Assembly: GCA_963792125.1 (NCBI GenBank)
Contig: CAWBVA010000004.1
Span: 168,646-232,645, forward strand
DNA from: Methanocella_A sp963792125
Lineage (GTDB): Archaea; Halobacteriota; Methanocellia; Methanocellales; Methanocellaceae
DNA: 64,000 nucleotides
Direction: 5' to 3'
The notes beneath the pieces are model-generated. The model made no database searches, was not told where the DNA came from, and worked only from the letters and a program-made list of their open reading frames with translations. Position 1 is the first letter of the stretch, and every line of letters begins with the position of its first letter. Shown piece after piece: positions 18,400 to 27,253 of this stretch. Position numbers and translations under genes: made by a program.

Positions 18400-18649
18400 G
18401 GGCGGCAATACTATCGGGACAATAGTACCCGGGTGATCTGCTGTAGCTCTCTGGAAAATTATTCTCAACCCGTTGAGTCGATACGCCCTCTGCGAGCACG
18501 TCGACAGATGACAGACTAATTATGACCGGAAAAATTTGAAATGGCCCCGACGTTGACAATTATTAATCCTTGCACATCCGGCTCCCGGCGCTCAAAATGC
18601 GGATAAACCAGATGCAATTGTCCAGCCATGATCGACCGGGGGATCACGC

Positions 18650-19108
18650 ATGGAAATATCCATTGACAACATGAGACCGGCGGACCACGGCCAGGTTCTG
18701 TCTATCTTCCGGGAGGGTGTCGAGGCAGGCGATATGGTCATGGACTCGGACAATCCTGCGGGCATGGACCTTGCATCGGGTCAGAACATCGTCGCCCGGG
18801 CCGGGGAAAAGATCATCGGATGGGCGGTCGTGAAGCCTGCAGAAGAGTCAGGTGCGGCCAGCGTCAGTGTATTCGTGAAGCCCGACTGCCGGGGCGTCGG
18901 CATCGGCAAGGCGCTGCTGGACGCGACCGTCAGCCTGTCCGCCCGCAGCGGCATCTCTGCGCTGCTCACAGGCATCGTGCCGCAGAACGTGCCTGCACTG
19001 ATGCTGCACAAGAGCTGCGGCTTCCGCGCCGTCGGCATGCTCCAGAAAGCGGGCGTCGCATCCGGGAAGCTGAGGGACGCGGTACTACTGCAGCGTAAAT
19101 GCGTGTGA
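18650..19108 (+). CDS. GNAT-family N-acetyltransferase
   Basis: A 152-residue acetyltransferase of the Pat/MnaT-like type. Conserved parts: an N-terminal strand with MRPADHGQVLSIFREGV, the acetyl-CoA loop VKPDCRGVGIGKALLDA (the Q/RxxGxG/A motif), GIVPQNVPALMLHKSCGF and the final FRAVGMLQKAG. Relatives acetylate methionine sulfone or sulfoximine, phosphinothricin or other amino acids; which applies here cannot be told. It stands alone with a CACAGAG half-element just downstream. Confidence 0.88.
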   Translation: MEISIDNMRPADHGQVLSIFREGVEAGDMVMDSDNPAGMDLASGQNIVARAGEKIIGWAVVKPAEESGAASVSVFVKPDCRGVGIGKALLDATVSLSARSGISALLTGIVPQNVPALMLHKSCGFRAVGMLQKAGVASGKLRDAVLLQRKCV

Positions 19109-19117
19109 CATAGATGA

Positions 19118-19150
19118 TACAGAGGGCATAAAGGTCACGGAGGACGTCAC
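19118..19150. repeat. CACAGAGG half-element (degenerate)
   Basis: ACAGAGGGCATAAAGGTCAC followed by GGAGGACGTCAC resembles one arm of the CACAGAGG family, close to the half-element at 15783-15812, which ends in the same GGAGGNCGTCA. No facing arm is seen. Confidence 0.5.
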
Positions 19151-19374
19151 TTAGTCTGATTTGCTAAAACATCTGCCCTCCGGCCATCTCTTGTGTATCG
19201 GTTGATAATCATCTCATAGGTTGTGTGCGCATGCCTTCTCGCCCGCGCGCGAATGTCCCGGCACTCGATTATCTCTTCCCGGCAACTGCGATACAATTGG
19301 GTGGTCAACGACTCGTCATCTAAAAAGTAAAGTATTTGGGGCGCATACGCTTCTTCTTACTGAGAGGTTAGATT

Positions 19375-20250
19375 ATGGCCGCACACCCGTACTATATGCT
19401 TGACGTTTTCGCCGAGGAAAAATACGCCGGAAACCAGCTTGCCGTCATCCGTAACGCTGCTGATATAGACACAGCTACGATGCAGAAGATCGCCAACGAC
19501 ATGCACTTCTCCGAGACGACCTTCATCCTCTCGGACGTATCGCACGACGGCGGCTATGACGTCAGGATATTCACGCCGGAGGAGGAAATCCCCTTCGCCG
19601 GGCATCCGACCATCGGCACCGCGTACACCATCATTCACGAGATTATCCGGAAGCCGGCGAAGGCCGTGACGCTGAACCTGAAAGTCGGGCAGATACCGGT
19701 GAGCGTCGACGATGACGGCGTCCTGTGGATGAAGCAAAAGCCGCCTGTCTTCGGCAGGACGTTCCGGCCTGAAGAGCTCGCCGAAGCAACAGGCGTCCGC
19801 ATTAGCGATTTCGACGACCGCTTTCCGGCACAGGAAGTCTCCACCGGCCTCCCGGCCGCCATTGTGCCGCTGAAGACGACGGGCGCACTGCGCAATGCCC
19901 GGCGAAACCAGGAAGCGCTGGACCGCCTCAATGAGAAGTACGGCATAGTCACGCTATTGTTCTTCTCGACCGAGCCACGGCACAAGGACAACGACCTGAG
20001 CGTCCGGGTTTTTACTTATTACCCCAGCGTGCCCGAAGACCCCGCCACCGGCAGCGCCAACGGGTGCCTCGCCGGATACCTGGCAAAGTACCGCTATTTC
20101 GGCGACAGCACTATCGATGTGAAAGTAGAGCAGGGCTACGAGATGGGAAGGCCGTCACTGCTGCGCCTTCGTGCGGCAGAGAAAAAGGATAGTATCGAGG
20201 TATATGTCGGCGGCAAGGTCGTCATCGTGGCCCGGGGCGAGCTGGTATAG
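19375..20250 (+). CDS. PhzF-family isomerase/epimerase
   Basis: A complete 291-residue PhzF-like protein with two mirrored diaminopimelate-epimerase-like domains. Family signatures: DVFAEEKYAGNQLAVI at the start, NDMHFSETTFIL with the catalytic-region Glu, EIPFAGHPTIGTAYTI, and YPSVPEDPATGSANGCLAGY near the end. PhzF itself isomerises dihydro-hydroxyanthranilate in phenazine synthesis; archaeal relatives are widespread and unassigned. No phenazine genes are present. The start follows a short AT stretch with GAGAGGT near 19362. Confidence 0.9.
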   Translation: MAAHPYYMLDVFAEEKYAGNQLAVIRNAADIDTATMQKIANDMHFSETTFILSDVSHDGGYDVRIFTPEEEIPFAGHPTIGTAYTIIHEIIRKPAKAVTLNLKVGQIPVSVDDDGVLWMKQKPPVFGRTFRPEELAEATGVRISDFDDRFPAQEVSTGLPAAIVPLKTTGALRNARRNQEALDRLNEKYGIVTLLFFSTEPRHKDNDLSVRVFTYYPSVPEDPATGSANGCLAGYLAKYRYFGDSTIDVKVEQGYEMGRPSLLRLRAAEKKDSIEVYVGGKVVIVARGELV

Positions 20251-20549
20251 ACATCCGTATCCGGGCATCCGGAAAATACAACCTGATCGGTATCGGTGAA
20301 GCATGCGCACGGGCACCTGTCGCATATCTCCTCCGACGAAGGGCGCGTTCTACCCGTCCTCTCGTACATAATGACGCCTCCGCGTCGGTCGCGCGCACGC
20401 GCGAGCTACCGCCGGGCAATCGAAATGCCCTGCCAGTTTCATCCTGTTATGCCTGACCACTTCAGCTAAAAGTACTTATTTTGTGCAGGCATAGGCATAC
20501 AGGCTGATAGAACACCAATCGTAAGTACTGACATCAAGCGAGGTATTTC

Positions 20550-21239
20550 ATGAAGCTGCATTACATCCAGCACGTGCCCTACGAGAACGCAGGCACCATC
20601 GAAGCCTGGGCGAAGAAGAACGGGCACACGCTCACCAAGACCGTGCTCTACTACGATGAGGCATTCCCGGACACGGGGAGTTTCGACTGGCTGATCGTCA
20701 TGGGCGGACCGATGAACGTCTACGAGGAGAAGGACTACCCGTTCCTGGCGAGGGAAAAGAAATTCATCGCCGACGCCATCGCGAAGAAAAAGCGCGTGCT
20801 GGGCATCTGCCTCGGCGCGCAGTTGATCAGCGATGTGCTGGGCGGTAAAGTAACGAAGGGCCCGCAGAAGGAGATCGGCTGGCATAAGGTAAAGCTGACT
20901 CCCGAAGCTAAACAGTCCCCTGCCTTCAAGAGCCTGCCGCCAGAGTTCATTGCTTTTCACTGGCATGGCGATACGTTCACGATTCCCGACGGCGCAAAGC
21001 GGATGGCTTCCAGCAGGGCGTTCGAGAACCAGGCCTTCGAGTATGACGGCGGCCGCGTGATCGGGCTCCAGTTCCACCTCGAGCTGACGGACGACGGCAT
21101 CAGCCGGCTGGCGAAAAACAACAGCGACGACCTGGCCCCGGGCAAGTATGTGCAGAAGAAAGACGAGTTCCTGCATAAAGACGCACAGCTGCAGGAAAAC
21201 TACGGGCTGCTGTGCACTGCTGCTGGACGGTATGGCTAA
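20550..21239 (+). CDS. Class I glutamine amidotransferase-like protein
   Basis: A 229-residue stand-alone amidotransferase of the GMP-synthase-like/GuaA-N type. The nucleophile elbow is RVLGICLGAQLISDVLGG with Cys, and the His-x-Glu of the triad is in VIGLQFHLEL. The fold start is DWLIVMGGPMNVYEE. Such proteins may hydrolyse gamma-glutamyl compounds or supply ammonia to an unlinked partner. No synthetase gene is beside it. A CACAGAG inverted repeat lies 12 bases after the stop. The upstream gap 20251-20549 holds no gene that I can see. Confidence 0.88.
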   Translation: MKLHYIQHVPYENAGTIEAWAKKNGHTLTKTVLYYDEAFPDTGSFDWLIVMGGPMNVYEEKDYPFLAREKKFIADAIAKKKRVLGICLGAQLISDVLGGKVTKGPQKEIGWHKVKLTPEAKQSPAFKSLPPEFIAFHWHGDTFTIPDGAKRMASSRAFENQAFEYDGGRVIGLQFHLELTDDGISRLAKNNSDDLAPGKYVQKKDEFLHKDAQLQENYGLLCTAAGRYG

Positions 21240-21251
21240 AGTGAAATGACG

Positions 21252-21451
21252 AGGCCGCGGAGGTTTCAGGAGGGCTACAGAGACTCTCACCACAGAGGGC
21301 ACAGAGGCCACAGAGGATGCACAGAGGACTTTATAGAAAAAGGCTGATGCGTGAGCCCAGTTGTTAAAAAGTCCTCTGTGAATACCTCTGTGGCCTCTGT
21401 GCCCTCTGTGGTGAAAGTCTCGGTGCACCTCTTGCAACCTCTGAGACCTCT
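21252..21451. repeat. CACAGAGG inverted-repeat element, copy 2
   Basis: A complete element of about 200 bases. Left arm: CACCACAGAGGGCACAGAGG and CCACAGAGGATGCACAGAGG. Centre: TTTATAGAAAAAGGCTGATG, then TTGTTAAAAAGTCCTCTGTG. Right arm: ACCTCTGTGGCCTCTGTGCC and CTCTGTGGTGAAAGTCTCGG. The centre and arms match copy 1 at 5741-5912 almost word for word. It separates the amidotransferase and aminotransferase genes. Confidence 0.87.
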
Positions 21452-21540
21452 ATAAATAGCACTTGCCGTACAGGTACGGGTAAATATTTTTATCCGACAG
21501 CGCATTATCCCAGATACAGAATACAGGAGGCAACGACAGG

Positions 21541-22731
21541 ATGGAATCTAATTTCGCCGACCGGATGGGCAGCGTGCACAAATCCTTCATACGGGAGATA
21601 TTGAAAGTAACGCAGGACCCGTCCATTATTTCCTTCGGCGGCGGGCTGCCGAATCCGGCATCGTTTCCCATCCTGGAAATATCCCTGGCAGCGGAGGCCG
21701 TGCTGCGGGAGAGCGGCAAGGACGCATTGCAGTATAGTACCACGGAAGGATACCTGCCGCTCAGGGAGATTATCGCAGAGCGCTATGCCCGGAGAGGGCT
21801 GAAGGTCGATCCTGCCGACATCCTGATCACCAGTGGCTCGCAGCAGGGCATCGATCTCACCGGGAAAGTGTTCATCAACAAAGGCGACCGCGTCCTCGTC
21901 GAGCGGCCGACGTACCTGGCGACGCTGCAGGCCTACGGCCTCTACGAGCCGCAGTTCCGGTCCATACCGCTGCTTGAGGACGGGCCAGACCTCGAGGCGC
22001 TGGAGCGGGAGCTGGACGAAGGCATCAAGATGTACTATGCCGTCCCGAATTTCCAGAACCCGACGGGCATCACTTACTCCCTGAAGAAACGGCAGGAGGT
22101 CGCCAGACTGCTAAACGACTATGGCGTCGTCTTCATCGAGGACGATCCCTATGGCGAGATACGGTTCATGGGCGAGGACCTGCCGCCGGTGAAGTCGATG
22201 ATGGAGAACTCCGTGCTGCTGGGCTCCTTCTCCAAGATCGTCTCGCCCGGCCTGCGGCTGGGCTGGCTGGTTGCGCCTGCCGACATCATGGACAAGGTCA
22301 TCGTCGCCAAGCAGGCTACCGATCTGCATACCAACTACTTCATCCAGCAGGTGGTCCGCCGGTACATGGCAGACAACGACGTGGACATGCACATCGGTAA
22401 GATCAAGGCGCTCTACCGGGAGCAGCGCGACCACATGGTCGCGGCCATCGGAGAGCATTTCCCCGAGGGCGTGCAGTGCACGAAGCCCGAGGGCGGCATG
22501 TTTCTCTGGGTGACGCTGCCCGAAGGCGTGTCGTCGGTCGAGCTCTTCGACCTGGCCATCAAGGAGAAAGTGGCCTTCGTGCCGGGTAAAGCCTTCTATG
22601 CGGACGGCAGTGGCGACAACACGCTGCGGCTGAACTACACGAACTCGACCGAAGGCGCGATCGACGTCGGGATAGAGCGCCTCGGGAATGCAATCAAGAG
22701 ACTGCTGGCAGAGAAAGCCTATGTCATCTGA
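21541..22731 (+). CDS. PLP-dependent class I/II aminotransferase
   Basis: A 396-residue fold-type I aminotransferase of the LysN/2-aminoadipate or MocR-catalytic subgroup. Seen: IISFGGGLPNPASFP, LQYSTTEGYLPLREIIAER, ILITSGSQQGIDL, YYAVPNFQNPTGITYS, VFIEDDPYGEIRF, LGSFSKIVSPGLRLGWL with the Schiff-base Lys, and LRLNYTN for the carboxylate Arg. Substrates for this group are 2-aminoadipate, aromatic or branched-chain amino acids. A GGAGG ribosome site lies just before ATG 21541. It overlaps the transglutaminase-like gene by 11 bases. Confidence 0.9.
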   Translation: MESNFADRMGSVHKSFIREILKVTQDPSIISFGGGLPNPASFPILEISLAAEAVLRESGKDALQYSTTEGYLPLREIIAERYARRGLKVDPADILITSGSQQGIDLTGKVFINKGDRVLVERPTYLATLQAYGLYEPQFRSIPLLEDGPDLEALERELDEGIKMYYAVPNFQNPTGITYSLKKRQEVARLLNDYGVVFIEDDPYGEIRFMGEDLPPVKSMMENSVLLGSFSKIVSPGLRLGWLVAPADIMDKVIVAKQATDLHTNYFIQQVVRRYMADNDVDMHIGKIKALYREQRDHMVAAIGEHFPEGVQCTKPEGGMFLWVTLPEGVSSVELFDLAIKEKVAFVPGKAFYADGSGDNTLRLNYTNSTEGAIDVGIERLGNAIKRLLAEKAYVI

Positions 22732-23320
22732 TAGACCGCTGATTGCCATACACGCGACAACGGAATATCTCCGCTGCACCGATGCCGTCGACTTCGACGA
22801 GCCTTCGGTTGTCAGCCTGGCGACCGGGATTGGCGGAGGCACCGGAGATGAAGTGCTGCGCCGGGCCTTCGAGCTGGTGCGGGACCGGTTCCCTCATTCG
22901 ATGGACGTCGGCGGGGACGAAGTCCCGTTCAGCGCTTCGGACGTGATCCGCATCGGTCACGGCCTTTGCTATGCTAAATCCCATCTGCTGGCGGCACTGC
23001 TGCGCTACCACGGCATCCCGGCGGGCTTTTGCTACCAGCGCCTGAAAGACGACGACAGGGGCTATATACTGCATTGCCTGAACGCTGTGTACATTAGCGG
23101 CCGCTGGGTGCGCATCGATGCACGTGGCAACAATGACCAGGTAAATGTTAGCTTCGACCTGGAAGGCGATATGCGAGCCATCTTGCCTGACGAAGCGGCA
23201 GGAGAGCGGGACTATCCGATCATCTTCTCCCGGCCTGACCCCGGAGTCGCCCGGACACTGCGTTCTTCGGCCAGCCTGAGCCGTATGACACTGCCCTGCG
23301 ACCTCTCATGTCCCATTTAA
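22721..23320 (+). CDS. Transglutaminase-like cysteine protease/amidase domain protein
   Basis: A 199-residue protein starting at ATG 22721 inside the end of the aminotransferase gene, so translation is probably coupled. The papain-like transglutaminase triad is visible: Cys in GHGLCYAKSHLLAALLR, His in YILHCLNAVYISGRW and Asp in VRIDARGN. Such domains cleave or transfer amide groups, for instance on peptides. No signal peptide or membrane segment is seen, so it should be cytoplasmic. Pairing with an aminotransferase hints at amino-acid or peptide turnover; this is inference. Confidence 0.82.
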   Translation: MSSDRPLIAIHATTEYLRCTDAVDFDEPSVVSLATGIGGGTGDEVLRRAFELVRDRFPHSMDVGGDEVPFSASDVIRIGHGLCYAKSHLLAALLRYHGIPAGFCYQRLKDDDRGYILHCLNAVYISGRWVRIDARGNNDQVNVSFDLEGDMRAILPDEAAGERDYPIIFSRPDPGVARTLRSSASLSRMTLPCDLSCPI

Positions 23321-23453
23321 TATGCCATTTAATGTTCATCAGTTAATAAAAATATGAACAAACGTAATATTCTTCGCATCCTTAGTGGTGTAGCGCTTGT
23401 GCTTGCTTCTTTTATGAAAGCATACTGGCGAATACCCAATATTCTCCATACTA

Positions 23454-24322
23454 ATCGCGGTGCGACGCCCATGCGCGCTGATGCTGCATGTGCTACTACG
23501 GGTTTTTACGGTGCTCCGGTGTCGGGGACGGGCTCGCACCTTCGTCGACACTTCTCGCTATCGCTCGAAGAGTCTCCTTTGCAAGCCCTGAAAAACGCGC
23601 TTGATGCAGCAGCGTTTTTCACACCCGCCACCTGCGCACCCCTCGCACAGCTACGCGTGCTGCGGGGCAAGCCGAAAAAACCCTACGCCTTCCGCGGAGA
23701 AGCCAATGCTACCCTACCCGCAATAGTAAACACTACCCATACCATAATAGCACTGGCATCGATCCGATACCAGTCCTGGTACTCATTGCCTTTGCTGCTC
23801 TCGCGGTCCGCGGAGGGTTTTTCTGGCCCTTGGCCCCGCAGCACGCTTTAGCGTGCGAGGGGTGCGGAGGCGGCCGGGCAATGAACGCGAGCCGCAGGCG
23901 GGCGTTGCTTAGCGCTTGCGAAGCGATGTGAAGTGGCCGCAGCGAAGCGCAGGCCGCTTCCTGCGCGAGGGTGCGAGCGCGGCCCGGACGGCGGAGCACC
24001 GGAAAAACCCGGAGTAGCCCATGCAGCATCAGCGCGCATGGGCGTCGCACCGCGATTGTAATATGACAGACCGGATATTGATGCTTTTTGAATACCTGGT
24101 ATTGTAAGAACGCGGCCTGGACGGTGGAGCACCTGAAAAACCCGGAGTAGCACATGCAGCATCAGCGCGCATGGGCGTCGCACCGCGATTGGTAAATGAC
24201 AGACCGGATATTGATGCTTTTTGAATACCTGGTATTGTAAGAACGCGGCCCGGACGGTGGAGCACCTGAAAAACCCGGAGTAGCACATGCAGCATCAGCA
24301 GGCATGGGCGTCGCACCGCGAT
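23454..24322. repeat. Large inverted-repeat element, copy A, with three tandem right ends
   Basis: The element starts with ATCGCGGTGCGACGCCCAT at 23454 and ends with the inverse at 24038-24056. The 133-base right end then recurs twice more, ending at 24189 and 24322. A degraded further end is seen at 24363-24410. The interior (cacttctcgctatcgctcga, ccttccgcggagaagc, cgcagcgaagcgcaggccgc) is almost the same as at 29203-29778. Open frames inside differ between the two copies by indels, so it is probably non-coding. It fills most of the 23321-24488 gap. No transposase is present. Confidence 0.85.
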
Positions 24323-24488
24323 TGGTACGAAGACGAACCAGTTTGTCGATGCACTAAGAATATGGCAGCATGGGCGTCACACCACGATTGGTAAATGACA
24401 GACCATAATCGCAGGACATATGCTTAACCTATTAATACTAATTATAAGTAATATCTTTTAAATAAATCCTTGAGATTGAGGTATAGCA

Positions 24489-24878
24489 ATGAAGTTATCA
24501 CTCTTAGTACTGGACGACACGCTGGCCATCTGCAGCCTGAAGCGGGACAGTCCCCTTCCGGACTGGGCTACGTCAAGCGATTTCTACTCGATCACCCGCA
24601 CGTACGACGAGCTTTCCATCGTATGCCCGCAGGCGAATGTGCCGGCCGGCGTCGACATCAACAAGAACTGGCGCTGCCTGAAGGTCCAGGGCCCGCTGGG
24701 TTTCTCGATCACCGGCATCCTGGCGTCGCTGTCCATGCCGCTGGCCAGCGAGGGCGTGAGCATCTTCGTGTTCTCGTCCTACGACACCGACCACATCATG
24801 GTCAAGCAGTACGAGCTGGAAAAAGCCGTGGAAGTCCTGCAGAAGGCAGGGCACACAGTGCAATACCAGAATAAATAA
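24489..24878 (+). CDS. ACT-domain protein
   Basis: A 129-residue protein of two ACT-like halves, similar to the CASTOR/ACT group of small amino-acid-binding regulators. N-terminal strand: KLSLLVLDDTLAICSL. C-terminal ACT motif: WRCLKVQGPLGFSITGILAS, SEGVSIFVFSSYDTDHIMV and VEVLQKAGHTV. A likely role is to bind an amino acid and modulate another protein. TATA-like TTTTAAATAAAT lies about 25-35 bases before the start. It follows repeat copy A directly and precedes the TetR gene. Confidence 0.85.
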   Translation: MKLSLLVLDDTLAICSLKRDSPLPDWATSSDFYSITRTYDELSIVCPQANVPAGVDINKNWRCLKVQGPLGFSITGILASLSMPLASEGVSIFVFSSYDTDHIMVKQYELEKAVEVLQKAGHTVQYQNK

Positions 24879-24915
24879 TTTCTTTTTCTCTTTCGACAGG
24901 TGACACGGGCCTGAA

Positions 24916-24929
24916 ACGTATATATACGT
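24916..24929 (+). promoter_or_regulatory. Palindrome upstream of the TetR gene, possible operator
   Basis: ACGTATATATACGT is a perfect 14-base palindrome 25 bases before the TetR-family start. It also resembles a TATA box, so repressor binding here would block transcription factor TBP. Autoregulation is inferred. Confidence 0.5.
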
Positions 24930-24954
24930 ACGGAAATGTATCTTTAGTGATCCT

Positions 24955-25605
24955 ATGAGAAAGACCAAAGAGGAAGCCGGGGTCACGCGGGAAAAGCTGC
25001 TGGATGCCGCATTAAAGGTTTTTAGCAAAAAGGGCTACGCCACGACCACTCTTGACGATATCGCAAAAGAGGCGGGGGTCACTCGCGGCGCGATCTACTG
25101 GCACTTCAAGGGCGGAAAGGCTGAAATCTTCACGGAAATCCTGAACAAGGGCTTCGGGCGTGTCAACGATCTCGTGAACAGTCTGATGTCGGAGGGCGGA
25201 AGGCCCCTGGAAATCCTGGAGCGGATCATGGTGCGCCTGCTGCAGTTCGTCGAGGAAGACGACGATTACCGGGCGGTGCAGGAGATTTTAATCTTCAAGA
25301 TGACCGACGACCCCGATCTTTCGCTGCGGCTGGAGGATAAAAAACATGCACAGGAGGAATCGGTGAGCTATATCGCAGGCTTGATCGAGCAGGCGAAGGA
25401 AGCCGGGGAGGTGCGCCGCGACACCGATCCGATGACCGCGGCCATTGCCGCCTATGGCATGCTCAACGGCATTGTGCTTCTCTGGATGGTGGAGCGATCG
25501 GTTACCGAAGACCCCACAGTTTTCGCTGAAAGGACAGGCTGCATCGTTTGTGGAGCTTTTTCTGCGGAGCATTACTGTTCAATAGCAGGCAATGGCAAGC
25601 TATAA
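24955..25605 (+). CDS. TetR/AcrR-family transcription repressor
   Basis: A 216-residue regulator. Residues about 12-58 are the TetR helix-turn-helix: REKLLDAALKVFSKKGYATT, LDDIAKEAGVTRGAIYWHFK. The rest is an alpha-helical ligand-binding domain (VEEDDDYRAVQEILIFKMTDD) of the TtgR/AcrR kind. It sits 149 bases before an MFS exporter gene on the same strand. Palindromes flank it on both sides. The standard reading is that a toxic or signalling small molecule releases the repressor and induces both genes. The TetR type is more common in bacteria, so past transfer is possible. Confidence 0.92.
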   Translation: MRKTKEEAGVTREKLLDAALKVFSKKGYATTTLDDIAKEAGVTRGAIYWHFKGGKAEIFTEILNKGFGRVNDLVNSLMSEGGRPLEILERIMVRLLQFVEEDDDYRAVQEILIFKMTDDPDLSLRLEDKKHAQEESVSYIAGLIEQAKEAGEVRRDTDPMTAAIAAYGMLNGIVLLWMVERSVTEDPTVFAERTGCIVCGAFSAEHYCSIAGNGKL

Positions 25606-25614
25606 ATAATACTA

Positions 25615-25712
25615 ACATACATGTATGTATGTAAATTTTTGAGGGACTTCCCTCTGATTTGAATAACATGCGAATATTGCACTGACAATATACATACAAA
25701 CATGAATGTATA
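25615..25712 (+). promoter_or_regulatory. Operator-like palindromes before the MFS exporter
   Basis: Two sites: a perfect palindrome ACATACATGTATGT at 25615-25628, and an inverted pair TATACAT/ATGTATA at 25689-25695 and 25706-25712 with a ten-base spacer. They share the ATGTAT half-site. Their place between the repressor and exporter genes fits TetR control. Confidence 0.55.
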
Positions 25713-25754
25713 GTGGGGAATAAAACAATGGAAATGAAGAAAGGACGCCTGAAA

Positions 25755-26949
25755 ATGGACAAAAACCAGAAGCTTGCGCTTCTCGTCGTATCCGTCGCAA
25801 TATTTACCGACATCCTGATCTACAGCATGATCGTGCCGATACTGCCGCAATATGCGGCAGAGCTGGGCGCTTCGCAGGCAATCATCGGGCTGATGTTCGC
25901 CAGCTACGCGATCGCCTTCCTGATCACTACGCCAATCGTCGGTATCTTATCGGACCGCGTGGGCCGCAAGCTCCCGATGCTCGCCGGCCTCGCCGGGCTG
26001 TTCGGCTCGACGCTGCTGTTCGCATTCTCGAACGACACTGCAACACTCATCGTCGCCCGCGCGCTACAGGGTGTATCCGCGGGCGCAACCTGGACTGCAG
26101 GTCTGGCGCTGCTGGCTGACATGTTCCCTGCCGAGACACGCCAGCAGGCGACCGGTTTAGCCCTGGTCGGCAGCTTTGCCGGGACACTATTCGGCCCGGC
26201 ATTCGGCGGCATGCTGTACGAGGCCGGAGGCTATACGCTCCCGTTCGTGGCCGCTGCCGGACTGGTGCTCGTCGACGGCGCCGCACGGATGTTCCTGCTC
26301 AAGGACCCGCCCACGGCACAGCGATAACGAGAAAGCGACACTGCGAACGCTGGTGAAGAGCCCGGCCATGGTTATCCTGGCAGGTGTCATCGTGATCACC
26401 TCCGCGACGATTGCCCTGCTCGAGCCCACGTTGCCGCTGCACCTGGCGCAGAACCTCGGCGTATCACCGACGCTGATCGGACTGCTCTTTGGCATCGTCG
26501 TGATAGGCAGCATCATTGCCTCACCGCTGTCATACATGGTCGCCCGTCGCTTCGGCCGCCGGAAGACGGTAGTCGCCGGGCTTATCGCCACCGGGCTGCT
26601 GCTTCCTGCCACGGCTATCGCGGGCTCATTCCTGGTAGAAGCCATCCTCATGTTGCTGCTGGGCGCCGTACTGGCTGTCGGGCTGGCATCAGTACCACAG
26701 GAGATGACCGAAATCGCCGATCGCCTGGGCCGTGGTGGCTATGGCGCGGTCTATGCGCTGTATAACGTCGCTATGTCCGTGGGCATGATGATCGGTCCGA
26801 TCGCGGGAGGCATCCTGGCGGGGTACATGGGGATTGGCGTCGGGCTGACGATTGCCGGGGTCTGTATGATCGTCTATGCCCTGGTGCTGGCCGTCAGCCT
26901 CCGGCCGTCAGAAGCCCCGGCATCCTCCGGCACACCTGTAAAGACGTGA
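25755..26949 (+). CDS. MFS (DHA1-type) drug or metabolite exporter, one frameshift
   Basis: A twelve-helix major-facilitator protein of about 398 residues, read in two frames joined near 26325. The first half has the MFS A-motif GILSDRVGRKLPMLAGL, the charged IVPILPQYAAELGAS start and the antiporter-type C-motif region FAGTLFGPAFGGMLYE. The second half begins ATLRTLVKSPAMVILAG and repeats the fold (YMVARRFGRRKTVVAGL, GMMIGPIAGGILAGY). The break lies in the central cytoplasmic loop. Loss of function would be expected if it is real, but a one-base error is as likely. Start ATG 25755 has AAAGGA upstream; ATG 25728 is an alternative. Predicted target of the upstream TetR regulator. Confidence 0.85.
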
Positions 26950-27029
26950 GCGGCCGGTCGCCTGACCGGCCTGCATTTTTTTCCTGGATATATTGTCATT
27001 GGGGTTACTTTTTGTGTATGCAGATAAGC

Positions 27030-27193
27030 GCACCTCACACAGAGTACACAGAGTGCACAGAGTACACGAAGTCTTGATCGGAAGAGGCTACGGTGGCCCG
27101 TTCTTTAAACGTACTCTGTGTACCCGTGGACTCTGTGTACTCTGTGTTGAATACCTTATCAGTTTATTCAACATTTCACCAATGACTATGCAC
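27030..27193. repeat. CACAGAG inverted-repeat element, variant copy
   Basis: Left arm ACACAGAGTACACAGAGTGC and CACAGAGTACACGAAG, right arm GTACTCTGTGTACCCGTGG and CTCTGTGTACTCTGTGTTGA, with a 40-base centre. The words use CACAGAGTA instead of CACAGAGG. The tail GAATACCTTATCAGTTTATT and the following CAACATTTCACCAATGACTA recur at 62036-62082. It fills most of the 26950-27253 gap. Confidence 0.8.
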
Positions 27194-27253
27194 CGGTAAT
27201 TTTTTTAACCACTCCCCGCCTATACTTAGAAAATCATCAGCCGGAGATGTCTC

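Noticed and set aside
18284..18559. Minus-strand 91-residue frame
   Set aside because: Overlaps the more convincing 59-residue plus-strand gene and has no pattern.
23354..24316. Several 95-165-residue open frames inside the large repeat (both strands)
   Set aside because: The frames are not kept between copies A and B (indels shift them), show no family pattern and arise from GC-rich inverted repeats.
23978..24322. Possible CRISPR array from regularly repeated 133-base units
   Set aside because: Units are near-identical throughout, with no short repeat separated by unique spacers, and no cas genes are present.
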